Under the pieces are notes generated by a model. That model worked only from the letters and a program-made list of their open reading frames with translations. It was not told the origin of the DNA and did not search any database. Positions 8,906 through 14,451 of a stretch of 21,377 nt of DNA are shown in pieces (the stretch's first letter is position 1; each line of letters begins with the position of its first letter). Source of the DNA: a virus; the IMG/VR virus record IMGVR_UViG_3300031951_001404, positions 1-21,377 of that record; one strand, 5' to 3'. A program made the translations under genes and the position numbers.

Positions 8906-8979
8906 TTTTACAAAAAATTTAAAGGGTTACAAATAAATATATACTTAATATACAAAAAGACTATTAATCAACAAAATTT
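8906..8979 (-). promoter_or_regulatory. AT-rich leader and possible promoter for the 447-aa gene
   Basis: This 74-nt gap is the longest inside the 338-aa-to-447-aa gene run. It contains the minus-strand element AAGTATAT...ATTTGTAAC (8946-8926), also seen at 11438-11409, and a TAACCCTTTAAATTT segment (8929-8915) like that before the capsid gene. A Bacteroidota TTTG upstream box can be placed in CTTTTTG, but the spacing is not ideal. It is a candidate promoter or mRNA leader, not proven. Confidence 0.4.
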
Positions 8980-9588
8980 TTAGAGATAATCTTTCATCTC
9001 GTGATCCAACAGTCTCATTGCAGTTTTATCTTCTCCAAATGCTTTAAGCTGGTCTTTCCAGTTCTGCATTTTATTATGTTCTTCAACTTGCTCTTTAAGG
9101 AACTTCAATGCTAAATCATATAACATATGGTCTCCTTTCTTTAGGGCATCAGATGCAAGATCTTTGATCTGCATAGTAATAGTTATCTCGTGGTCAAATG
9201 ATACCTTGATAATTTCTGGTAATCCCGAAAAATTCTGATTAGGTGCATTTAACATAGGTGTTGCAGGCTGTACTCCCATAGACAACAAGTATGTTCTTGA
9301 CCAGTTAGCATGATCCATTTCTTCGCTAGAGTAATTCTTCCAAAGTTTAGCAGCATTAACATAACCAGAGTTATCTAGCCACATAGACATTGCAAGATAT
9401 ATTCTAGAAGAATACTCTTCTTGCTGTATTCTATAGTTTAAGTATTCAATACATTCTTCAGAAATCAAAGGATTATGATCTGTAGAAATAGCTGGCTGAA
9501 TACCAGATTTATATGATGGTCTACTAATGGTAGGTGCTGGTTCCGCAGATTTACGTGCCAGTAGATTTCTTGATGGTGTTTCGGCCAT
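8980..9588 (-). CDS. Ferritin (non-haem, ferroxidase-competent) encoded in the virion operon
   Basis: The product has 202 aa: about 40 extra N-terminal residues rich in Ser, Pro and basic residues, then a complete ferritin four-helix domain of about 160 aa. By alignment from memory with E. coli FtnA, the ferroxidase ligands are all present: E57 (QQEEYSS), E90 and H93 (EEMDH), E134 (DHEITI), Q167 and E170 (KEQVEEH). Such proteins oxidise Fe(II) with O2 or H2O2 and store ferric oxide inside a 24-subunit shell. The gene lies 4 nt after the connector gene and before the 447-aa virion gene, in the same transcript. Its role could be iron storage or peroxide defence in the infected cell, or a virion component carrying iron; the N-terminal extension might target it. 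Ferritin identity is firm, the role is inference. Confidence 0.93.
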   Translation of the reverse strand: MAETPSRNLLARKSAEPAPTISRPSYKSGIQPAISTDHNPLISEECIEYLNYRIQQEEYSSRIYLAMSMWLDNSGYVNAAKLWKNYSSEEMDHANWSRTYLLSMGVQPATPMLNAPNQNFSGLPEIIKVSFDHEITITMQIKDLASDALKKGDHMLYDLALKFLKEQVEEHNKMQNWKDQLKAFGEDKTAMRLLDHEMKDYL

Positions 9589-9592
9589 TATA

Positions 9593-10300
9593 TTATGTAT
9601 TTGATTCCGATGAATTATTGGCTATTGTATACTGGTTCATTGACTCAATATCTCCTGCTAGGATTTTTACAGCATCATCAATAAGTATCTCAGTAATGTT
9701 ATCTTGAAATTCACAGATAACATCAGCAGCCGATGTGGTTAATGTATAAGGATCTACACAGCCAGCCAATTGAATCTTAACGGGTTCTCTGTAGTACATT
9801 AGATGAGGATTGTCTATATCAAACTCGTTGTTAGTATAGATTCTAATCTTATCACCTACAATAGTGCAGAAGGTTTCTCCCCATTCAAAACTTGGTTTCT
9901 TTAAAGAATCCTGTAGCAAAATGGGAACGTTCTGTTCCTCAGCAATAAAGATGATTGCAAGATCAGATGGATCTTTACAACAGTCTTTCTTAGCATCTGC
10001 GCTAATTCTTTTAAACTGTAGATAGTCTGCAGGTAAGGAATTTGATTCTACGTATAAATGTTTCTTTACAACAGGAAATGGTATTTCCTTTAGAAGATTT
10101 TGTAAATCATCAATCTTTCTTGTAGTTTGCTCGTCACCTTGCCTTTCTACATTAAGACCAATAATCTGTCTTCTAACCCATTGAATCTGGGCTTTGTTAA
10201 ATGCCTCTACAATCTGCCAACATTCAATGTTGTCATAATCGTTACTAGCTAACTTATTAAGTCGCTGCTTAATCTTTAATTGTAGAGTAGTATTATTCAT
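9593..10300 (-). CDS. Head-tail connector / adaptor-like virion protein (235 aa)
   Basis: The product has 235 aa. The N-terminal 80 residues are helical with a WQIVEAFNKAQIQWVRRQ segment; the middle has LPADYLQFKRIS and SFEWGETF; then a beta-hairpin region (DKIRIYTN, MYYREPVKI), and a C-terminal helix starting with an acidic, hydrophobic stretch (ITEILIDDAVKILAGD). I recognise this pattern from neck or ring proteins of Bacteroidota phages including crAss-like ones. It would sit between portal and tail and close the filled head. Its ATG overlaps the stop of the 64-aa gene by one base (TAATG), and the ferritin follows after 4 nt, so it is translationally linked to both. The family call is by sequence style and gene order; a profile comparison has not been done. 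Confidence 0.65.
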   Translation of the reverse strand: MNNTTLQLKIKQRLNKLASNDYDNIECWQIVEAFNKAQIQWVRRQIIGLNVERQGDEQTTRKIDDLQNLLKEIPFPVVKKHLYVESNSLPADYLQFKRISADAKKDCCKDPSDLAIIFIAEEQNVPILLQDSLKKPSFEWGETFCTIVGDKIRIYTNNEFDIDNPHLMYYREPVKIQLAGCVDPYTLTTSAADVICEFQDNITEILIDDAVKILAGDIESMNQYTIANNSSESNT

Positions 10301-10494
10301 TATTTACGTCTGATATTTTTCCACATTGCTGCAGCTGCAATTCTTTTTCCTTTTTCTCCACCACCTGCTTTAGCAGCAACCTCGTCAAAGGTTTTACCCT
10401 TCTTACCAATGTCCTTACCGGCTGATGCTTTTTTTGCAACAGAAGACTTTTGTTTCTCTGATAATCCAGAGGATGGTTTCTTTTTAGCAGCCAT
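10300..10494 (-). CDS. Small basic Lys/Gly/Ala-rich protein (64 aa)
   Basis: The product has 64 aa, begins MAAKKKPSSGLSEKQKSS and ends EKGKRIAAAAMWKNIRRK, with a strongly basic composition. The C-terminal K-R-I-A-A-A-A-M-W-K-N helix resembles short proteins I recall from structural regions of aquatic phages. Its first codons (ATGGCTGCTAA) contain the stop of the upstream 55-aa gene, so translation may pass from one to the other. Possible roles include DNA binding inside the head or a minor virion part. Function unknown. Confidence 0.75.
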   Translation of the reverse strand: MAAKKKPSSGLSEKQKSSVAKKASAGKDIGKKGKTFDEVAAKAGGGEKGKRIAAAAMWKNIRRK

Positions 10495-10651
10495 AGCCTT
10501 TCTTAGTTGATCCGCCTTTTTTATAGCCAGCTTTAATCAAAGCATTTTTTAGTGCAGTACCTGCTGCACCACCTTTAGCCATTTTAGGTTTCTTACCTGC
10601 AGCTTTCATTGACATTGCAGTAGCTGCTTGTTGTTTTGAATTTTTTGCCAT
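10484..10651 (-). CDS. Small basic protein (55 aa) overlapping the 64-aa gene
   Basis: The frame runs from ATG at 10651 to TAA at 10484 and encodes 55 aa beginning MAKNSKQQAATAMSMKAAGK and ending KKGGSTKKGYGC. It is extremely Lys/Ala/Gly-rich. The last four codons overlap the start of the next gene by 11 nt. It fills what would otherwise be a 170-nt gap in a tightly packed operon, which supports it. The KKGGSTKKG tail resembles other Lys/Gly repeats in this cluster. Role unknown; nucleic-acid binding is plausible from charge alone. Confidence 0.7.
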   Translation of the reverse strand: MAKNSKQQAATAMSMKAAGKKPKMAKGGAAGTALKNALIKAGYKKGGSTKKGYGC

Positions 10652-10664
10652 TATAGTAATTTAT

Positions 10665-10913
10665 TTAACATTTCCATTTTCTTAAAGCCTTATTTATTCT
10701 ACTGTTTGGGTCTCTTGCTGTTTCTGCAGAAGTATTTTTAGCTTTGTGACCTTTCATTCTAGCACAGAATGACTTCTTTCTTGATCCACCTTCAGGTTGT
10801 GGTGCTTTAAGATTACCTCCTGTTGTTTTATTATAGGAGGCACGTCCTTTAGCATTAAGTCCGCCACTTTCTGACTTACCTTCCTTTCTTTGCCATGCAG
10901 GTGACTTAGCCAT
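10665..10913 (-). CDS. Small basic protein resembling a widespread phage family (DUF6321-like)
   Basis: The product has 82 aa, beginning MAKSPAWQRKEGK, continuing GGLNAKGRASYNKTTGGN and ending RDPNSRINKALRKWKC, with SFCARMKGHK near residues 48-57. I recognise this pattern from short proteins of many marine phages, and believe the family is catalogued as DUF6321; the number is from memory. Its start overlaps the stop of the preceding 55-aa gene by 8 nt (ATGGCTAA). The function is unknown in the family as far as I know; the conserved Trp, Arg and Cys and the charge suggest a nucleic-acid or virion-internal role. Confidence 0.8.
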   Translation of the reverse strand: MAKSPAWQRKEGKSESGGLNAKGRASYNKTTGGNLKAPQPEGGSRKKSFCARMKGHKAKNTSAETARDPNSRINKALRKWKC

Positions 10914-11073
10914 TTCTTTTCTTTTTTTCTTTAGCTTTAACTTTTCTTTCAGATTCTTTCAAAGCACTAGTAACTTTCTTACCAGAACCAGCATTCTCAC
11001 GGATATTATCCCATAGTCCTCTCTGACTATAAGATCCATCTTTCCGTTTAATCATTTCTTTCTTAGCAGCCAT
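10906..11073 (-). CDS. Small basic protein (55 aa), start at 11073
   Basis: The frame is open back to an ATG at 11151, but the likely start is 11073, giving MAAKKEMIKRKDGSYSQRG and a C-terminus of charged Lys/Glu helix ending KEKKKRNG. The choice rests on three points: the protein then begins MAAKK like the 64-aa protein; the 78 nt before it are occupied by the 44-aa gene in another frame; and the ATGGCTGCTAA overlap with that gene repeats the arrangement at 10484-10494. The GLWDNIREN segment is shared with short phage proteins that I recall. Function unknown. Confidence 0.7.
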   Translation of the reverse strand: MAAKKEMIKRKDGSYSQRGLWDNIRENAGSGKKVTSALKESERKVKAKEKKKRNG

Positions 11074-11197
11074 ACTTACATGTTTTAAGGGTTTTAACAA
11101 GCCCTCCGTTTTTAGCAGAAGGCTTGTTATTTTTTCCTTGAGGTTTACCATAAGAAACCATTTTCTTCTGTTCCTCCGGGTTAAGCAGCTTATTCAT
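11063..11197 (-). CDS. Microprotein (44 aa) ending in KYGC, overlapping the next gene
   Basis: The frame runs from ATG at 11197 to TAA at 11063. It begins MNKLLNPEEQKKMVSYGKPQ and ends TLKTCKYGC. Its ATG is one base beyond the TAA of the 69-aa gene, and its last codons overlap the following start by 11 nt. Tight spacing on both sides and the same Y-G-C ending as the 55-aa protein at 10484 support a real gene. A competing reading is an N-terminal extension of the 55-aa protein from 11151 in another frame; I prefer the 44-aa gene. Function unknown. Confidence 0.6.
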   Translation of the reverse strand: MNKLLNPEEQKKMVSYGKPQGKNNKPSAKNGGLVKTLKTCKYGC

Positions 11198-11198
11198 C

Positions 11199-11408
11199 TT
11201 ACTTCTTCTTACCCATTTTCTTCATACTAACCTTGCCACCGTAGGACATCTTGCCTCCCTTGCTCATTTTACCACCATACATTGCAGCAGGTGTTGCAGT
11301 AACATTAGGATTCAACTTAGGTTTAACGCCTTTACTACCAGGTGTAGTTTGAACAGTGGCTGGGGTATTTACTCCACCACTCATCATTTTCTTAGTCATT
11401 TTTTTCAT
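11199..11408 (-). CDS. Small Lys/Met/Gly-rich basic protein (69 aa), start at 11408
   Basis: The frame is open from an ATG at 11459, but that start lies inside the 338-aa gene and adds an atypical Asn/Ile-rich peptide. The likely start is 11408, giving 69 aa beginning MKKMTKKMMSGGVNTPA. The C-terminal half has GGKMSKGGKMSYGGKVSMKK, a short Gly-Gly-Lys-Met/Val-Ser repeat, and ends MGKKK. An AT-rich element with TTTGTAAC lies directly before the ATG. The composition suggests a flexible polycation, perhaps bound to DNA in the head. No family is recognised. Confidence 0.7.
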   Translation of the reverse strand: MKKMTKKMMSGGVNTPATVQTTPGSKGVKPKLNPNVTATPAAMYGGKMSKGGKMSYGGKVSMKKMGKKK

Positions 11409-11438
11409 GTTACAAATATTTATATTATTAATATACTT
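11409..11438 (-). promoter_or_regulatory. Possible promoter element before the small-gene cluster
   Basis: On the minus strand this reads AAGTATAT, then AT-only spacer, then ATATTTGTAAC immediately before the ATG at 11408. The same two end sequences occur before the 447-aa gene (8946-8926) with a shorter spacer. TATAAATATTTG is near the TAnnTTTG -7 type of Bacteroidota promoters, but the element abuts the start codon, which would leave almost no leader. Confidence 0.3.
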
Positions 11439-12453
11439 ATTGATTCCAATACTTCTCAACTTTTTTTGTCAAATTCACAAGAATTTCTTCATTCAAAGGA
11501 TTCTTGAGGTATTCAACAACTTCTGAAGGAGTTCTACCCATCATAGCACCAGAGGATACTTCATAGATAAATCCGTCAGCTTTAGTAGCAATTAACTTAT
11601 AGTAAGTAGCATCCTTAACTATAGATCTCAGTTTTAATGATTCCATGTCCTGATTAGCTGCATCCAAGAACATTTGTGCTGCTCTGTTTGCATTCTTCTC
11701 ACTTCCTTGACCATTAATGAATGTATCCATGTTATCATACAATACATCTGTTGGTGTAGACTTCTTGTATTGAACACTAGTTACATCAACTACCTTAGCA
11801 ATGTAAAGCAGTTTATTTGTATTCTTATCAAACAGCTTCTGCAACTCAGACAATGCTTTGTTGCGAATCTTCTTGCTTTCTGTTTTAGTAGACACAGTAT
11901 CTTCATACTTGTCTAGATAAAACTTCGGTGGCTTTTGTCTAGTTCTGGCTTCTTCATAGCTTTTTGCTATTATAGAAAATCCTCCAGCTTGAATAGCATA
12001 CAACTTAATTAAATCATATGGATCCTTTGCTGGCTCTAAAAACAATGGTTCATTACCGCAACGAAGTGTTATTTTACTCCAGAACTCATGATTATCAGGT
12101 CTTAGCAATTTAACCTTATTCCAAAATTCTGGATCTTCGGGATTAATAACATTTGCAGCAAGTTCTTTTTCAAGCTGACAAACTGTAGTTCTAATCTCTT
12201 TAACCTTAGCCTCACGTTGTTCTGGATCTGGAATTAACTTTACATCTGGTGCAAATTCATTCAATCCAGTAAGGTATCTGCTGATACCATTTAATTCAAC
12301 ACAAGCTAATTGTTCTTCATGATGTACACCATCATATAATGCTAATCCGTACTTCTCTAATCCCATGTTCTGTACATTACTATTAAAGTACGGTTTAATA
12401 GCAATAGGCCCTTTTTTAATTGCAGGGTTCTGTTCAATTAATGTAAAACTCAT
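11437..12453 (-). CDS. Conserved-looking virion-region protein, unknown function (338 aa)
   Basis: The product has 338 aa, starting MSFTLIEQNPAIKKGP. It is a soluble mixed alpha/beta protein without signal peptide or membrane segment. Charged helices dominate about 75-235 (DPEQREAKVKEIRTTVCQL; EEARTRQKPPKFYLDKYED), and the C-terminus has a short domain with YKLIATKADGFIYEVSSG and PSEVVEYLKNP. It follows the 68-aa gene across a terminator, and its leader carries AACCAACAAAAA directly before the ATG, shared with the scaffold gene. The location just after the capsid genes suggests a head-associated or head-completion protein. I do not recognise the family. Confidence 0.75.
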   Translation of the reverse strand: MSFTLIEQNPAIKKGPIAIKPYFNSNVQNMGLEKYGLALYDGVHHEEQLACVELNGISRYLTGLNEFAPDVKLIPDPEQREAKVKEIRTTVCQLEKELAANVINPEDPEFWNKVKLLRPDNHEFWSKITLRCGNEPLFLEPAKDPYDLIKLYAIQAGGFSIIAKSYEEARTRQKPPKFYLDKYEDTVSTKTESKKIRNKALSELQKLFDKNTNKLLYIAKVVDVTSVQYKKSTPTDVLYDNMDTFINGQGSEKNANRAAQMFLDAANQDMESLKLRSIVKDATYYKLIATKADGFIYEVSSGAMMGRTPSEVVEYLKNPLNEEILVNLTKKVEKYWNQ

Positions 12454-12487
12454 TTTTGTTGGTTTAATAAATTTATGATAAAAGTAT

Positions 12488-12517
12488 AAAAAGGGGAGTA
12501 ATTATCCTCCCCTTTTT
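12488..12517 (-). terminator. Perfect hairpin terminator after the 68-aa gene
   Basis: An 11-bp uninterrupted stem, AAAAAGGGGAG (12517-12507 on the minus strand as the complement of CTCCCCTTTTT) with its partner at 12498-12488, encloses an 8-nt loop and ends in a T-run. It is symmetrical, so it could stop transcription in both directions. It separates the 68-aa gene from the 338-aa gene. Confidence 0.85.
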
Positions 12518-12526
12518 AAATTATTT

Positions 12527-12733
12527 TTAATCTTGGATCATTAGTCTCCAATCAGAAGATGTTTCAATGCCCACAGAAATGTAAACATCTTTACCATCAA
12601 CATCTATATAAATAACACCAGCAGCTTCTGGTATAAATGTAGGGGCACCTGAACCCGTAAGTGGACCAAACTTAGTTATGTTCTCTCCAAGGTTCTGCCA
12701 AACTTTTTTCTTAGGTCTGTTATAAATTCCCAT
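12527..12733 (-). CDS. Small protein between two terminators, possible head decoration (68 aa)
   Basis: The frame is open from an ATG at 12775, but that start lies in the terminator hairpin; the ATG at 12733 gives 68 aa beginning MGIYNRPKKKVWQNLGENIT. The second half reads as beta strands (AGVIYIDVDGKDVYISVG, then SSDWRLM), a pattern I associate with small capsid-decoration or fibre-tip modules. It is flanked by terminators at 12755-12772 and 12488-12517, so it seems to be a unit of its own just after the capsid gene. A decoration role is inference from position and style. Confidence 0.7.
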   Translation of the reverse strand: MGIYNRPKKKVWQNLGENITKFGPLTGSGAPTFIPEAAGVIYIDVDGKDVYISVGIETSSDWRLMIQD

Positions 12734-12750
12734 GTTTTTAAGTTTTATAT

Positions 12751-12772
12751 AAAAGGGGAGGTTACCCTCCCC
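12751..12772 (-). terminator. Hairpin terminator after the major capsid gene
   Basis: On the minus strand GGGGAGG (12772-12766) pairs perfectly with CCTCCCC (12761-12755) around a 4-nt GTAA loop, followed by TTTTATAT. It lies about 24 nt after the capsid stop codon and before the 68-aa gene start. Confidence 0.85.
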
Positions 12773-12795
12773 CATTATATTATTACTAGTTAAGA

Positions 12796-14418
12796 TTAGA
12801 ATGAACCTCCTGTAACAGGGTTTCTCATAACAATCTTCAACACCTTGGTTGGATCTTTAACCCAGATAGCAGGCATTGTTTGTGTCATGAATACACGGTA
12901 ACCATTGAACTGACCAGAAGACTGGAAGCCTTGGGTACGACCCATGTAGTCCATAGTACCGTTTTGATACCACCACTTCAATTGATTATCCCAAGACAAC
13001 TTCAACAAGAAGATGTTATCATTAGTATTATCAGTAATATCGAAGATGATGAAGCTATAAGATGACAATGGGAAACCATCAATGATTGGGTTTTCAATGT
13101 CATTTGTATGCAAGTTGTCAAATGCTGGGTTCAATACGAACTTAACATTTGCCAAGAATGGAATCACATATGATGTGAATGCAAATCCAAAGTTCAAGTC
13201 CATGCTCTGACCAGAAATTGCACCAATACCTGCATCAGATGCAGCTTGGATAACAAGACCTGAAGATACAGCCTCTCTACGGATTGCTTCATTTACCATT
13301 CTCATACCACCCATACCGGTTTGTACAATCAGTTGACGCTTAGGATCTGGACCCTTGAATTCAACCTTACCAGCATAGAAGTTGTAGATTTCAGAACGGA
13401 ACAAATCCAAGCTAAAGCCAGACTTGTTGTATACACGCTTGAATGAGTTATCAAGCTGCTTCCAGAGACCGACAGACAGACGGATATCATCTGGACCATC
13501 CTGACGTACTCTACCTCCTTGTCCCCACATCAAGTAGGTCTCAATGTCATTAGCAACTTTAGTCAAGTGTGCTGCTTCCATTGTAGTCAAGAAAGTACGA
13601 GATAATGAACCATTGTTCATTGCACGTTTAACATAATCCTTACCCATACGGCTAACCATGGTATCAAGGTTAGCTACAGCTGGATCGATGTTTTTGTCAA
13701 AGTTGCGCCAGATTTCAGTTACAGGTACAGTACCATCTGCATTCATACCACCCTTGATCATAAGATCAGCACGGCTAGAAATAGAGTAGTGTACGTGTGC
13801 TTCTGCACCACCTACAAAGTTGTAGAATTCACGGAAGCCAGTAGCTGTGATGATATCAGAGAATCTTTCTCCATATTCACCACGAGCAGAACCTTTACGG
13901 AAGATTTTGGTACCAGATACAAGATACTGATCAGCATCAATACCGTTACCAGTATCATTGTTTACGAGTTGTACAGTGTACAAGAAACCGTCACCGAGAG
14001 GAAGGATATCATCTGCAGTAACATACATTTCAAAACCATTGTACTTATCGTAAGTGATGATATCACCATGACCAAATTCTCTGCGTGACAATTTGATCTG
14101 GAAGGTAGTACCATCAAGACCTACAATGCCTGCAGCTTGTGAATCTACAATGTAAGGAAGATCCTGAACTACAGGAGTCTGCCACTTGTATTCACCACGT
14201 GCATTGTCTACATTAATTACGTTCTTACCACCAAAGGAAGACATCTGATAAAGCGGCATCTCAACCTTTTGTGCCATTGCCCAAAGGTCAACTGGTCCAA
14301 GGTCCATCGGCTCCGCATTCTTCAGCATGTTAACCAGGTGATATGAATCTACGTGCGAACTAGCCGCATAATTGGTATCTCGTAGAAATATACCATTGTT
14401 TAAAACTGGAGTTGCCAT
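12796..14418 (-). CDS. Major capsid protein (HK97-fold candidate, 540 aa)
   Basis: The product has 540 aa. It follows the scaffold-like gene by 33 nt and is followed by a strong terminator, the canonical place of the major capsid gene. The sequence is beta-rich with a helical central part (about residues 250-330) and a late segment containing FGFAFTSYVIPFLANVKFV and NPAFDN, the kind of hydrophobic strand plus NPxxDN that I associate with capsid proteins of Bacteroidota phages. There is no signal peptide or membrane segment. Codons are regular and G+C slightly higher than in the tail genes, as expected for an abundant product. It should form the icosahedral shell around the packaged DNA. The HK97 fold is inferred from gene order; a structure prediction would settle it. 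Confidence 0.85.
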   Translation of the reverse strand: MATPVLNNGIFLRDTNYAASSHVDSYHLVNMLKNAEPMDLGPVDLWAMAQKVEMPLYQMSSFGGKNVINVDNARGEYKWQTPVVQDLPYIVDSQAAGIVGLDGTTFQIKLSRREFGHGDIITYDKYNGFEMYVTADDILPLGDGFLYTVQLVNNDTGNGIDADQYLVSGTKIFRKGSARGEYGERFSDIITATGFREFYNFVGGAEAHVHYSISSRADLMIKGGMNADGTVPVTEIWRNFDKNIDPAVANLDTMVSRMGKDYVKRAMNNGSLSRTFLTTMEAAHLTKVANDIETYLMWGQGGRVRQDGPDDIRLSVGLWKQLDNSFKRVYNKSGFSLDLFRSEIYNFYAGKVEFKGPDPKRQLIVQTGMGGMRMVNEAIRREAVSSGLVIQAASDAGIGAISGQSMDLNFGFAFTSYVIPFLANVKFVLNPAFDNLHTNDIENPIIDGFPLSSYSFIIFDITDNTNDNIFLLKLSWDNQLKWWYQNGTMDYMGRTQGFQSSGQFNGYRVFMTQTMPAIWVKDPTKVLKIVMRNPVTGGSF

Positions 14419-14451
14419 TTACTTATTTATTTAAATTAAAAGGGTTATCGT
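14419..14451 (-). promoter_or_regulatory. A/T-rich leader of the capsid gene with TAACCCTTTTAATTT element
   Basis: The leader lacks a Shine-Dalgarno sequence and is A/T-rich up to the ATG, as in Bacteroidota. The TAACCCTTTTAATTTAAA segment (14447-14430) closely matches one before the 447-aa gene. The ACGATAA repeat at the scaffold stop adjoins it. Confidence 0.45.

Noticed and set aside
11074-11151. Upstream start for the 55-aa protein (81-aa version)
   Set aside because: The same bases encode most of the 44-aa gene, and the MAAKK start repeats the neighbouring gene's start and junction.
11409-11459. Upstream start for the 69-aa protein (86-aa version)
   Set aside because: The added residues overlap the end of the 338-aa gene and come from the AT-rich element; the internal MKKM start fits the cluster better.
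12734-12775. Upstream start for the 68-aa protein (82-aa version)
   Set aside because: Its first codons are the terminator hairpin that ends the capsid transcript.
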